Of a DNA stretch of 64,000 nucleotides, positions 37,211-46,403 are shown in pieces. The stretch covers positions 3,038,001 to 3,102,000 of the forward strand of contig NZ_CP014841.1 in assembly GCF_001641285.1 (NCBI RefSeq), read 5' to 3'. The position numbers and the translations under genes were made by a program. The notes below the pieces were generated by a model, which did not search any database, was not told the origin of the DNA, and saw nothing but the letters and a program-made list of their open reading frames with translations. The first letter of the stretch is position 1. Each line of letters opens with the position of its first letter. This DNA comes from Dyella thiooxydans. GTDB lineage: Bacteria; Pseudomonadota; Gammaproteobacteria; Xanthomonadales; Rhodanobacteraceae.

Positions 37211-37636
37211 ATGGATATCCGCCCGCTGACCGACACGCTCAGCGTGTCCCCGCAGATCACCCCGTCCGACCTGGCCAAACTGGCCGCCCAGGGTTTCCGC
37301 ACGGTGATCAACAACCGCCCCGACGGCGAGGAACCCGGCCAACCCGCGTCGGCTGCGATGGCCCAGGCCGCCGCGGCCGCCGGCCTGGAGTACCGCTACA
37401 TCCCGGTGGTGCCGGGCCAACTGCCCGACGCGCTGGTCGATGGCTTCGCCGACGCACTGGCCGGCCTGCCCGGCCCGACCCTGGCGTACTGCCGCACCGG
37501 CACCCGCTCGACCACCCTGTGGGCGCTGCAGGCCGCACGCCAGCAGCCGGCCGACGCCGTGCTGGCGCGCGCGCGCGGCGCCGGCTACGACCTGTCGGCG
37601 CTGGCGCCGCGGCTGGCCGTCATGCGTGGCGCATGA
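37211..37636 (+). CDS. TIGR01244/DUF442 family sulfur transferase
   Basis: A 141-residue protein with a phosphatase-like fold. The loop LAYCRTGTRS (Cys94) has the Cx5R arrangement but, in operons like this one, acts as a rhodanese-type sulfur carrier. MDIRPLTDTLSVSPQITPSDLAKLAAQGFRTVINNRPDGE is the typical N-terminus. In Xylella, this domain is fused to the MBL enzyme as Blh; here it is a separate gene 20 bp downstream. It probably hands persulfide sulfur to or from glutathione. Confidence 0.85.
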   Translation: MDIRPLTDTLSVSPQITPSDLAKLAAQGFRTVINNRPDGEEPGQPASAAMAQAAAAAGLEYRYIPVVPGQLPDALVDGFADALAGLPGPTLAYCRTGTRSTTLWALQAARQQPADAVLARARGAGYDLSALAPRLAVMRGA

Positions 37637-37687
37637 GCAGGCTTGGATCGACAGGCAAGCACGGGAACCGACAGCGAGGCCGTACCG

Positions 37688-38467
37688 ATGCTCCAGCCTG
37701 ATCTGATCCAGACCCTGGTGGCGATCGCCTGCGGTTCGGCCGTGGGCTTTTCGCTGGCGCTGATCGGCGGCGGCGGCTCAATCCTCGCCGTGCCGCTGCT
37801 GCTCTACGTGGTCGGCGTACACGATCCGCATCTGGCGATCGGCACCAGTGCGCTGGCGGTGGCGGTGAACGCGTTCGCCAACCTGATCCCGCACGCACGC
37901 GCCGGCCACGTGCGCTGGAAGGCCGCCTTCATCTTCGCCGCCACCGGCGTGGTCGGCGCCTTCATCGGCTCGACCATCGGCAAGGCGGTGAACGGCCAGC
38001 GCCTGCTGGTGCTGTTCGCGCTGCTGATGATCGTGGTCGCCGTGCTGATGCTGCGCGGCCGGCGCAGCGGCGGCCCGGACCGCTACCCGCTGTCGCACGC
38101 CAACCCGCGTCTGGCCGGGGTCGGCCTGGGCGCGGGCGCGCTGTCGGGCTTCTTCGGCATCGGCGGCGGCTTCCTGATCGTGCCGGGGCTGATGCTGGCC
38201 AGCGGCATGGAGATCATCCACGCCATCGGCACCTCGCTGTTCGCGGTCGGTTCGTTCGGTCTCACCGCGGCGGTGAACTACGCCCGCTCCGGCCTGATCG
38301 ACTGGCCGGTCGCCGGCGCCTTCATCGGCGGCGGCGTGGTCGGCGGCTGGCTCGGCGCGCTGGGTGCGAAGCGCCTGGCCAAGACCCGCGGCGCGCTCAA
38401 CATCGTGTTCGCCGGGGTGATCATCGCCGTCGCCATCTACATGCTGGTGCGCTCGCTGCGCGGCTAG
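37688..38467 (+). CDS. TauE/SafE (TSUP) family sulfite/sulfonate exporter
   Basis: A 259-residue membrane protein with eight predicted helices in two repeats. The family loops GFSLALIGGGGSILAVPLLLYVVGV and ALSGFFGIGGGFLIVPGLMLASGM are both present. The last gene of the sulfide operon, it would export sulfite made by the persulfide dioxygenase. ATG at 37688 was chosen because it opens the first helix after a GAGG; an upstream TTG/ATG frame gives a charged, unlikely leader. The S9 peptidase gene converges from the right with 29 bp between stops. Confidence 0.87.
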   Translation: MLQPDLIQTLVAIACGSAVGFSLALIGGGGSILAVPLLLYVVGVHDPHLAIGTSALAVAVNAFANLIPHARAGHVRWKAAFIFAATGVVGAFIGSTIGKAVNGQRLLVLFALLMIVVAVLMLRGRRSGGPDRYPLSHANPRLAGVGLGAGALSGFFGIGGGFLIVPGLMLASGMEIIHAIGTSLFAVGSFGLTAAVNYARSGLIDWPVAGAFIGGGVVGGWLGALGAKRLAKTRGALNIVFAGVIIAVAIYMLVRSLRG

Positions 38468-38496
38468 GCCCTCCCTGGCCCAGCCGCGCCGGGCCG

Positions 38497-40941
38497 TCAC
38501 GGCGTCGCCGGGCGGTGCTTCACCCAGGTGGTGAACAGCTCGTCGATGCGGCGGTACTCGTCGTACCAAGAGTCCGGATGCACGAAGCCGTGCCGTTCCA
38601 GCGGATAGAGCGAGATCCAGAAGTTCTTCTTGTGCAGCTCGATCAGGCGCTGGTACAGGCGGATCGAGTCGGCGGTCATCACGTTGTCGTCGATCAGGCC
38701 GTGCTCGATCAGCAGCGGGTCCTTCAGGTCCGCCGCGTACTCGATCGGCGAGCTGACCTTGTACGCCTCGGGGTCGATCTGCGGATCGTTGAGGATGTTC
38801 GAGGTGTACTCGGCGTTGTAGGTGACCCAGTCCGACGGCGGACGCAGCGCCGCGCCCGCGGCGAACTCGCCCGGCGCGCGCAGCAGCGCCATCTCGGTCA
38901 TGAAGCCGCCGTAGCTGCCGCCATAGATGCCCACGCGCTTCGGATCGACGCCGTGCTGCTTCACCAGCCAGGCCTTGCCGTCGAGCAGGTCCTCCAGCTC
39001 CGGATGGCCCATGTGCTGGTAGATCGCGGTACGCCAGGCGCGGCCGTAGCCCTCCGAGGCGCGGTAGTCCATGTCCAGCACCACGTAGCCCTGCTGCACC
39101 AGCAGGTTGTGGAACATCTGCTCGCGGAAGTAGTAGGTCGAGCCCAGCGTCACGTCCTGGGTGTAGCCGGCGCCGTGCACGAAGATCACCGCCGGGCGCG
39201 AGGCCGGCGCGTCGGTCTCGTGGGCCGGACCGTAGTACTTGGCGTAGATCACCCCGGCACCGTGCGAGGAGGGCACCTGGACGATCTTTGGCGCGATCCA
39301 GTCGTGCGCCGTGTAGGCCGGCTTCATGGTGTCGGTCAGCTCGCGCGGCGTGCCGCCGGCGGCCGGCAGCACCGCCAGCTGGTCGAACACGTAGGGCGCG
39401 GAATGCAGCACGGCGAGCTGCTTGTCGTCCGGCGACAGCGCGAATCCATCCATACCCTGGTACTGCGTGATACGGGTGAGTTCACCGCCCTTCGCGGGCA
39501 CGCGATAGACGTCGTAGCTGTAGGGCGCCACGCGGTTGGAGCGCACGTAGAACCAGCGGCCGTCCTCGCTCAGCTGCGGATGGCTGATCTCGAACCTGCC
39601 CGCGGTGAGCTGCTTCGCCTTGCCGTCCAGCAGCTTGACGTAGAGCTGCGACCAGCCGGTCTGCTCGCTCAGGTACCACAGCGTGCGGTTGTCCTTCAGC
39701 CAGCCGAAATCGTTGAAGTTCCAGTTAATCCAGGCGTCGTCGTGCAGGCGCTGCTGGTTCACCAGGGCGTGTCTGGTGAAATCGACGCTGGCGATCCAGC
39801 GGTCCTTGTTGTCGATCGCGCGCAGCTGGATCGCGAGCTGCGAACCGTCGTCGCTCCATACGATGCCGCCGCCGGAACCGTCGTCATCGCCGGAGATGAT
39901 GTGCACCGGGCGCACCTTCGGCGCCTTCAGCGCTTCTGCGCCGGCCGTGTCGCCGGCCTTTTCGCGGGCGGCGATCGCCTTGGCGCGCAGCGCCTTGAGC
40001 GGATCGTCCTTGATGCCGGGCAGGACCGCGGTATCGAGGTTGTAGGTGGCGTGCTTCGACAGGTCGAGCAGAAGCAGCGACTGCGCGATCGGATCGTTGC
40101 GGCCGACGTAGGTGCGCGCATCCTGGGTCTCGGTGTAGCCGGAGTCGGTGACGTAGTGGATCACCTTCGGCGCCTCGCCCTTGGGCGCGTCCTTCGGCTC
40201 GGTCACCACCAGCATCCAGCGGCCATCCGGCGACAATTCGGTGTCCACCGCGGTGATCTTGTCGCCCAGCCAGAACGGTTCCGGCGCGCGGCCGGGATCA
40301 ACCGCCTCCAGCGTCTTCTGGCGCGCGCGCACGGCGTCCTTGTCGGCCTTGATCTGGCGCAGCGTGCTGAACAAGTCGAGCTGGTGCTCACGCAGCGTAT
40401 TGGGCTTCTCCGCGTGGGGGTCGTCGGCGAACTTCAGCACCGCGGCCGGGCCGCTGACGCCGCTGGCCAGGTCGTAGCTGTACCAGTCGTTGCCCTGGCG
40501 GTACTGCAGCGCGCGACCATCGGCGGAGAACTGCGGCGCGGACTCGTCTTCCGGCGTGCGGGTGACCTGGGTGCGGCGGCCGCTGGCCAGGTCGACCACG
40601 AACACGTCGCCGTGGCGGATGAACGCCGCGTGCGTATGGCTGCGGTCGTACACCGCCGGGCCATCGGCCTGCGCGACGGCGGCCGGATCCAGCTTCTCGC
40701 TGCGACCGGTGGCCGGATCGACGCGGTACAGGTCGCGCACCGGGCTGCCGTCGCGCTGCACCTGGTAGTACAGCGAGCGGCCGTCGACGCTCCAGTACGG
40801 CGACTCGACCGGATGACCGATCCAGTCCGGGTTGGCCATGATGGTTTCCATGTCCAGCCGCGCAGGCGGGGCAGCAGGGGTGGCGGCATGGGCGGGCAGC
40901 ACGAGCAGGGCGACGAGGCCCGCGAGCACGGTTCGGTGCAT
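38497..40941 (-). CDS. Exported S9 family prolyl oligopeptidase/dipeptidyl peptidase
   Basis: An 814-residue serine peptidase. The signal peptide (about 1-20, ending LPAHA) exports it. Residues about 40-560 form the beta-propeller with WD40-like blades (for example FALSPDDKQLAVLHS). The C-terminal alpha/beta-hydrolase holds the triad: Ser676 in YGGSYGGFM, Asp751 or 752 in GLIDDN, and His784 in LERHGF. The DPP-IV-like domain order suggests release of dipeptides or oligopeptides in the periplasm. The start at 40941 has GTGGAG 6 bases upstream. It is a single gene. Confidence 0.92.
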   Translation of the reverse strand: MHRTVLAGLVALLVLPAHAATPAAPPARLDMETIMANPDWIGHPVESPYWSVDGRSLYYQVQRDGSPVRDLYRVDPATGRSEKLDPAAVAQADGPAVYDRSHTHAAFIRHGDVFVVDLASGRRTQVTRTPEDESAPQFSADGRALQYRQGNDWYSYDLASGVSGPAAVLKFADDPHAEKPNTLREHQLDLFSTLRQIKADKDAVRARQKTLEAVDPGRAPEPFWLGDKITAVDTELSPDGRWMLVVTEPKDAPKGEAPKVIHYVTDSGYTETQDARTYVGRNDPIAQSLLLLDLSKHATYNLDTAVLPGIKDDPLKALRAKAIAAREKAGDTAGAEALKAPKVRPVHIISGDDDGSGGGIVWSDDGSQLAIQLRAIDNKDRWIASVDFTRHALVNQQRLHDDAWINWNFNDFGWLKDNRTLWYLSEQTGWSQLYVKLLDGKAKQLTAGRFEISHPQLSEDGRWFYVRSNRVAPYSYDVYRVPAKGGELTRITQYQGMDGFALSPDDKQLAVLHSAPYVFDQLAVLPAAGGTPRELTDTMKPAYTAHDWIAPKIVQVPSSHGAGVIYAKYYGPAHETDAPASRPAVIFVHGAGYTQDVTLGSTYYFREQMFHNLLVQQGYVVLDMDYRASEGYGRAWRTAIYQHMGHPELEDLLDGKAWLVKQHGVDPKRVGIYGGSYGGFMTEMALLRAPGEFAAGAALRPPSDWVTYNAEYTSNILNDPQIDPEAYKVSSPIEYAADLKDPLLIEHGLIDDNVMTADSIRLYQRLIELHKKNFWISLYPLERHGFVHPDSWYDEYRRIDELFTTWVKHRPATP

Positions 40942-41047
40942 GGGTGGCTCCACGGTGGCAATTCTCTGAGCGTACCCAGCCGCGACACGCCGTGCCTACC
41001 GCCCAAGGTCATGGTCGGCACACGCAAGGAATTTCGTATGCGGCCCG

Positions 41048-42004
41048 TCAGCGGCCGCGGAATTCGCGTCGGTAGGCCGAGGGCGTGGTGTCGAATGCCG
41101 TGGCGAAGTGCTGTCGCATCGACAGCGGCGTGCCGAAGCCCGCGCGCTCGGCGATGCGCTCCACCGGCTGGTCGGAGGTCTCCAGCAGGCGCTGGGCCAG
41201 CGCCAGTCGCTGACCCAGCAACCACTGGCTCACGGTGGTACCGGTGTGGCGACGGAAATGACGGGTAAAGCTGCGCCGGCTCATCGCCGCGCGGGCGGCA
41301 AGCGTATCCAGGCTGTGTGGCTGGTCCAGGTGGCCGGTTGCCCAGTCCAGTGCGCGCTGCAACGGTCCGGGCTCCACGCGCGCGGGCACGGGCTGTTCGA
41401 TGTACTGCGCCTGGCCTCCCTGGCGGTGCGGCGGCACCACCATCCGGCGCGCAATGCGGGCCGCGACCTCGACGCCGTACAGGCGCCGCACCACATGCAG
41501 GCAGCAGTCGATGCCGGCAGCGGTACCGGCCGAGGTCACCACCGGGCCCGCGTCCACGTAAAGCACATCCGGTTCCAGCGTGACCTGCGGAAAGCGCTGC
41601 GCGAACAGCCCGGCACCGACCCAGTGCGTGGCGGCACGGCGCCCGTCCAGCAATCCGGCGTCGGCGAGCACGAACGCGCCCAGACACAGGCCGACCACCA
41701 GCGCCCCGCGCCGGTGCGCGGAACGCAACGCGCGCAGCAGCAGCAGCGGCGCTGCCTGCGCCGGATCTCGCCAGGACGGCACCACCACGATGTCGGCCCG
41801 CGCCAGCGCACCCAGCCCGTGGCGCACCGCGATGCCGAAGCCGGCCTCGCTGCGCAGCTCGCCGGGTTCGATCGCGCAGACCTGCACCTCGAACAGCGGC
41901 CCGCCGCCGGCCGGCGTACCGAACACCGCGCACGGCACCGCGAGATGGAACGCGCCGATGCCATCGAACGCCACGACGGCGACGCGCCTCTTCCTATCGG
42001 CCAT
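41048..42004 (-). CDS. GlxA-family transcriptional regulator (DJ-1/PfpI plus AraC domains)
   Basis: A 318-residue regulator. Residues about 8-180 are a DJ-1/PfpI-like amidase domain with GLCLGAFVLADAGLLDGRRAATHW, whose nucleophile-elbow Cys is present. Residues about 215-318 are an AraC HTH pair (LAARAAMSRRSFTRHFRRHTGTTVSQWLLGQRL, then IAERAGFGTPLSMRQHF). FtrA/GlxA members control catabolic genes using small metabolites. It is divergent from a cysteine hydrolase, which is the likely target; the 111-bp gap should hold both promoters. The ligand is unknown. Confidence 0.9.
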   Translation of the reverse strand: MADRKRRVAVVAFDGIGAFHLAVPCAVFGTPAGGGPLFEVQVCAIEPGELRSEAGFGIAVRHGLGALARADIVVVPSWRDPAQAAPLLLLRALRSAHRRGALVVGLCLGAFVLADAGLLDGRRAATHWVGAGLFAQRFPQVTLEPDVLYVDAGPVVTSAGTAAGIDCCLHVVRRLYGVEVAARIARRMVVPPHRQGGQAQYIEQPVPARVEPGPLQRALDWATGHLDQPHSLDTLAARAAMSRRSFTRHFRRHTGTTVSQWLLGQRLALAQRLLETSDQPVERIAERAGFGTPLSMRQHFATAFDTTPSAYRREFRGR

Positions 42005-42115
42005 GGCTGCCCTCCCCGGCTTGGCCCGATTTTAACTAAATATGGCATTCGGGCCACTCTCCGGTGCCGGCACCCGGACCGAACATGGGCCACCCTCAAA
42101 CTTTGGAGAGACGCC

Positions 42116-42760
42116 ATGAACACTGGACCGACCACGCCGCACCGGGCCCTCGTCGTCGTCGACGTGCAGAACGAATACGTCACCGGCCACCTGCGCATCG
42201 AGTACCCGCCAGTGGAGACTTCGCTGGCCCGGATCGGCGAGGCCATGGATGCCGCGGCGGCCGCCGGCATCCCGGTCGTGGTGGTGCAGCAGATGGCGCC
42301 CGCCGATGCCCCGCTGTTTGCCGAAGGCTCGCACGGCTGGCAGTTGCACCCGGCCGTGGCCGGTCGGCCGCATGACCACCTCGTCCGCAAGCAACTGCCC
42401 AGCGCCTTCGCCGGCACCGACCTCGGCGAATGGCTGCGCCAACGGCGCATCGACACGCTGGTGGTGGCCGGCTACATGACCCACAACTGCAACGACACGA
42501 CCATCAAGCACGCGTTCGATACAGGACTGCAGGTGGAATTCCTGATGGATGCCTCCGGCAGCGTGCCTTACGCCAATCGTGCCGGCGCAGCCAGCGCGGA
42601 GGAGATCCATCGGGTGTTCGCGGTGGTGGAACAGTCGCGCTACGCAGCGGTACTCACCACCGCCGAATGGATCGCCTGCCTGCGTGACGGGCGCCTGCCC
42701 GAGCGCGACACCATCCACGACTCGCACCAGCGAGCGCTGGCCGCCCGCCAGGCCGCTTGA
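42116..42760 (+). CDS. Isochorismatase-family cysteine hydrolase
   Basis: A 214-residue cytoplasmic enzyme. The triad of the family is visible: Asp16 in LVVVDVQNEY, Lys92 in VRKQLPSAF, and Cys125 in GYMTHNCNDTT. Substrates in the family include nicotinamide, isochorismate, ureidoacrylate and amides; no substrate can be chosen here. GGAGAG stands before the ATG. It is divergent from the GlxA-type regulator that probably controls it, and 86 bp upstream of an esterase gene on the same strand. Confidence 0.85.
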   Translation: MNTGPTTPHRALVVVDVQNEYVTGHLRIEYPPVETSLARIGEAMDAAAAAGIPVVVVQQMAPADAPLFAEGSHGWQLHPAVAGRPHDHLVRKQLPSAFAGTDLGEWLRQRRIDTLVVAGYMTHNCNDTTIKHAFDTGLQVEFLMDASGSVPYANRAGAASAEEIHRVFAVVEQSRYAAVLTTAEWIACLRDGRLPERDTIHDSHQRALAARQAA

Positions 42761-42846
42761 GGCAAGCGCCGGCACGACGTCGGCTGGCACGCCACGGCGG
42801 CATCGGAGAGACTGGGCAGCCTGCCCCGTCTCCCCGAGAACCACGC

Positions 42847-43515
42847 ATGAACCTGCTGCCCACCGTCGAACGCGAAACCGGGGTCGACCCGACCCACAGC
42901 GTGATCTGGCTGCATGGCCTGGGCGCGGACGGCAACGACTTCGCGCCGATCGTGCCGGAGCTGGTGTCGCCGCGGTGGCCGGCGCTGCGCTTCGTGTTCC
43001 CGCACGCGCCGGTGCGGCCGGTGACGATCAACGGCGGCATGCCGATGCGCGCCTGGTACGACATCCTCGGCTTCGACCTGATGAGCCGGCAGGATGCGAC
43101 CGGCATGCGTGCTTCGATCGACGCGGTGGAAGCGCTGGTCGCCCGCGAGCACGAGCGCGGCGTGCCCAGCGAGCGCATCGTGCTGGCCGGCTTCTCGCAG
43201 GGCGGCGCGATCGCGCTGGCGGCGGGTCTGCGCCATGCGCAGCGACTGGCCGGCATCGTCGCGCTTTCCACCTATCTGCCGCTGGCCGACACGCTGGCCG
43301 CCGAGCGTAGTCCGGCGAACGCGCAGGTGCCGATCTTCTGGGGCCACGGCACGATGGATCCGGTCGTCGCCCTGCAGCGTGGCCTCGATTCGCGCGCCGC
43401 GCTGGAGGCGCTGGGCTACGCGGTCGACTGGCACACCTATCCGATGCCGCACTCGGTCTGCGCCGAGGAAATCGCCGACCTGCGCCGCTGGTTCGACGCG
43501 CGACTGGCCGGCTGA
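42847..43515 (+). CDS. Carboxylesterase/phospholipase of the EstB/YpfH alpha-beta hydrolase family
   Basis: A 222-residue cytosolic serine hydrolase. IWLHGLGADGNDF supplies the oxyanion loop, GFSQGG the nucleophile Ser117, GHGTMDPVV the Asp171, and YPMPHSV the His202. It belongs to the acyl-protein thioesterase/carboxylesterase group that also hydrolyses short esters and lysophospholipids. It is 33 bp before algZ on the same strand, so it may be co-transcribed with the two-component genes. The physiological substrate is unknown. Confidence 0.9.
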   Translation: MNLLPTVERETGVDPTHSVIWLHGLGADGNDFAPIVPELVSPRWPALRFVFPHAPVRPVTINGGMPMRAWYDILGFDLMSRQDATGMRASIDAVEALVAREHERGVPSERIVLAGFSQGGAIALAAGLRHAQRLAGIVALSTYLPLADTLAAERSPANAQVPIFWGHGTMDPVVALQRGLDSRAALEALGYAVDWHTYPMPHSVCAEEIADLRRWFDARLAG

Positions 43516-43548
43516 TCGCCACCCCGGCCGTACGGCATACTGCGACCG

Positions 43549-44592
43549 ATGCCGCCCGCGACCGCACCCCGCCCCGCCAGCCCGCTGCCGGATTTCTGCG
43601 GCCTGCCGGCGCTGTTCGCGATCCTGCTGGTCGGCGCGCTGGCGGTTACCGTGATGTGGCTGGCACCGGATACGCGCTTCAGCTGGCGGGGCTACAGCGT
43701 CGCCATGGCGTTCGTCGCCTGGCTGGCGATGCTCGAGACGCTGGCGCTGTGCAAGGCCAGACCCCGGCTGGAACGCCTTTCGGGCTGGATGCCGTATGCC
43801 GGCGTCTGGCTGGTGATCGTACTGGTGGTAATCGCCGCCAGCCTGGCGGGCCGCTGGCTGGACCGGGTGCTGGGTCTGGCTCTGGTCGACGGTGGCTATC
43901 TGCGCTTCGCCCGCGCCAACGTGCTGGTAGCCGCCCTGCTCGCCGCAGCGATGCTCCGCTATTTCTACGTGCTGGGGCAGTGGCAGCTGCGACTGGCTGC
44001 GGCCGCCCAGGCACAGGTCGCCGCGTTGCAGGCGCGCATCCGCCCGCACTTCCTGTTCAACAGCATGAACACCGTGGCCGCCCTGGTGCGGGTGGATCCG
44101 GACGCGGCCGAGCGCACCATTGAGGACCTGTCCGAACTGTTCCGCGCGGCGTTGGGAGAGCAGGGGGGCGGCGACGACACGCTGGCCGAGGAATGGGCGC
44201 TGGTGGATCGCTACCTGGCGATCGAGCAGCTGCGGCTCGGCGAGCGCCTGCACGTGCATCGCGAACTGGACACGCTCCCGGCGGACTTCCCGCTGCCACG
44301 CCTGCTGCTGCAGCCCCTGGTGGAGAACGCCGTGCGGCACGGCATCCAGCCGCTGCGCGAGGGGGGCGAGATCCGGCTGGAAGGGCACGTCGACCAGGGC
44401 ATGCTGGTGATCGAGATCAGTAACCCGCTGCCTCCCGCCCCCACGCCACGGGGCAACGGACAGGGCCTCGACAACGTGCGCCAGCGGGTTGCCTATCGCT
44501 ACGGCGCGCGCGCGCGGGTGGAGGCCGGACCGGTCGACGACCGCTTCCTGGTGCGACTGCGCCTGCCGACGTCCGGTGGACGCGATGGCTGA
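43549..44592 (+). CDS. algZ: LytS/AlgZ-type sensor histidine kinase
   Basis: A 347-residue membrane kinase. Four hydrophobic segments lie in the first 140 residues. The His_kinase core begins RIRPHFLFNSMNTVAALV (His167), followed by an ATPase with the N-box LLLQPLVENAVRHGI and the G-box GNGQGLDNVRQRVAYRYG. The type is the AlgZ/FimS group, which controls AlgR and thereby alginate, type IV pili or other surface traits in Pseudomonas. Its stop overlaps the algR start by 8 bp. The target functions here are unknown. Confidence 0.87.
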   Translation: MPPATAPRPASPLPDFCGLPALFAILLVGALAVTVMWLAPDTRFSWRGYSVAMAFVAWLAMLETLALCKARPRLERLSGWMPYAGVWLVIVLVVIAASLAGRWLDRVLGLALVDGGYLRFARANVLVAALLAAAMLRYFYVLGQWQLRLAAAAQAQVAALQARIRPHFLFNSMNTVAALVRVDPDAAERTIEDLSELFRAALGEQGGGDDTLAEEWALVDRYLAIEQLRLGERLHVHRELDTLPADFPLPRLLLQPLVENAVRHGIQPLREGGEIRLEGHVDQGMLVIEISNPLPPAPTPRGNGQGLDNVRQRVAYRYGARARVEAGPVDDRFLVRLRLPTSGGRDG

Positions 44593-45307
44593 GCACGACC
44601 CGATGCGCGTGCTGATCGTCGACGACGAGCCGCTGGCGCGGATGCGCCTGGCGGCGCTGGTCGGCCAGTGCGAGGGGGCCGAGGTGGTGGGCCAGGCCGG
44701 CGACGGCGAGGCGGCGCTGGCGGCGATCGGCGAGCTTTCGCCGGACGTGCTGCTGCTGGACATCAATATGCCCGGGCTCGACGGCACCGCGCTGGCGCGC
44801 CGGCTGGGCCACCGGGCGGGGCCCCAGGTGGTGTTCTGCACCGCTTACGAGAATCACGCGGTGACCGCCTTCGAGCTGGGCGCGGTCGACTACCTGCTCA
44901 AGCCGGTGCGGCTGGATCGGCTGCGCGAGGCGCTGGCGCGCGCTGCGCAGCGGAGAGAGGCGGCGCCGAAGCGGGCTCCGGGTTACCTGCATGCCCGCCA
45001 GCGCGGCGAGGAAGTACGCATCGCGCTGGACGAGGTGATCGCGCTGCAGGCCGAGGACAAGTACGTCGCGGTCCTGCACCGCGGTGGCGAACTGCTGATC
45101 GAGGAATCGCTGCGGCAGCTCGAGGAGGCCTACCCGGACCAGCTGATCCGCCTGCACCGCAGCTGCCTGGTGCCGCAGGCGCGACTGGTCGGGCTGAAGA
45201 CGCTGGGCGACGGACGCACGCTGGCCCGGCTGGCGGGCAGCGAGCTGCAGCCGGAGGTCAGCCGGCGCAACCTGCCCGCCGTTCGCCGACTGTTGCGCAT
45301 GGGCTGA
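44585..45307 (+). CDS. algR: LytTR-family response regulator, AlgR-like
   Basis: A 240-residue regulator. The receiver has [14 protein letters not shown] and the phospho-acceptor Asp59 in [13 protein letters not shown], with Lys in [14 protein letters not shown]. The C-terminal LytTR DNA-binding domain covers about 130-240 ([45 protein letters not shown]). It overlaps algZ and precedes hemC, the same order as in Pseudomonas. An internal ATG at 44603 is an alternative start. Confidence 0.9.
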   Translation: MAEHDPMRVLIVDDEPLARMRLAALVGQCEGAEVVGQAGDGEAALAAIGELSPDVLLLDINMPGLDGTALARRLGHRAGPQVVFCTAYENHAVTAFELGAVDYLLKPVRLDRLREALARAAQRREAAPKRAPGYLHARQRGEEVRIALDEVIALQAEDKYVAVLHRGGELLIEESLRQLEEAYPDQLIRLHRSCLVPQARLVGLKTLGDGRTLARLAGSELQPEVSRRNLPAVRRLLRMG

Positions 45308-45411
45308 GCCGCTGCCGCCCGGAGAGACCTTGCGCCGCACTGCCCCGCCGGCGCGAATGCGGGACAATGCACGCTTGCACCGCGCCGTTCCCATCATCCG
45401 CCGAGGCCCGA

Positions 45412-46332
45412 ATGACCCCGACCACGCTGCGTATCGCCACCCGCAAGAGCGCACTCGCCCTGTGGCAGGCCGAGCACGTCGCCGCGCAGCTGCGCGCAGC
45501 ACACCCCGGGCTGGAGGTGGAGCTGGTGCCGATGAGCACGCGCGGCGACGAGATCCTCGACCGGCCGCTGGCGACGATCGGTGGCAAGGGATTGTTCCTC
45601 AAGGAGCTGGAGGTGGCGATGCTCGAGGATCGCGCCGACCTCGCCGTGCATTCGCTCAAGGACGTCCCGGCCGAACTGGAGCCCGGCTTTGCGCTGCCTG
45701 CGATCCTGGCACGCGCGGATTGCGCCGATGCCTTCGTCAGCAACCACTACCAGGATCTGGCGGCGCTGCCGCAAGGCGCGCGGGTCGGCACCTCCTCATT
45801 GCGCCGGCAGGCGCAGCTGCGCGCGGCACGACCGGACCTCGAACTGCTCGATCTGCGCGGCAACGTCGGCACGCGCCTGGCCAAGCTCGATGCCGGCGAT
45901 TACGACGCGATCCTGCTGGCCTGTGCCGGCCTGGACCGGCTCGGCCTGTCCAGCCGCATCCGCAGCCTGCTGGTCGCCCCGGACTGGCTGCCCGCACCCG
46001 GCCAGGCCGCCATCGCGATCGAGGCGCGCGACGACCGGCCCGACGTACTCGAGTTGCTGCGCGCGCTGGACGACGCCGATACCCGGCTGACGGTGACCGC
46101 CGAGCGCGCGATGAACCATGCGCTGGGAGGCAGCTGCTCGGTCCCGGTCGGCGCGTGGTGCATGCGCAGCGAAAAGGGCTTGCACCTGCGCGGTCTGGTT
46201 GGCGATCCGCACGGCGGCAGCCTGCTGCACGCCCATGCCGACGGATCGGAACAGGCACCGGAGGCGCTGGGCCGCGCCGTCGCCGAATCGCTGCTGGCAC
46301 AGGGTGCGGCGGCCTTCCTCGACCGACACTGA
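45412..46332 (+). CDS. hemC: Porphobilinogen deaminase (hydroxymethylbilane synthase)
   Basis: Joins four porphobilinogen units to hydroxymethylbilane in haem synthesis. The 306-residue protein has the catalytic Asp84 in VHSLKDVP, the arginine-rich [11 protein letters not shown], and Cys242 in [12 protein letters not shown], which carries the dipyrromethane cofactor. These numbers agree with the E. coli enzyme. The ATG at 45412 gives the standard N-terminus [18 protein letters not shown]. It follows algR, and a bidirectional terminator ends it. hemD is not adjacent. Confidence 0.96.
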   Translation: MTPTTLRIATRKSALALWQAEHVAAQLRAAHPGLEVELVPMSTRGDEILDRPLATIGGKGLFLKELEVAMLEDRADLAVHSLKDVPAELEPGFALPAILARADCADAFVSNHYQDLAALPQGARVGTSSLRRQAQLRAARPDLELLDLRGNVGTRLAKLDAGDYDAILLACAGLDRLGLSSRIRSLLVAPDWLPAPGQAAIAIEARDDRPDVLELLRALDDADTRLTVTAERAMNHALGGSCSVPVGAWCMRSEKGLHLRGLVGDPHGGSLLHAHADGSEQAPEALGRAVAESLLAQGAAAFLDRH

Positions 46333-46350
46333 GCGCAAGATTCGCCCAAA

Positions 46351-46380
46351 AAAAACCGGCGGCCTGAGCCGCCGGCTTTT
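46351..46380. terminator. Bidirectional terminator between hemC and the DUF481 gene
   Basis: CCGGCGGC (46356-46363) pairs with GCCGCCGG (46368-46375) over a CTGA loop. It is followed by CTTTTT on the plus strand and preceded by a run of A, so it also has a T tail on the minus strand. It serves both convergent genes. Confidence 0.9.
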
Positions 46381-46403
46381 TCGCGCCACCGGGACCGCCT
46401 GCG

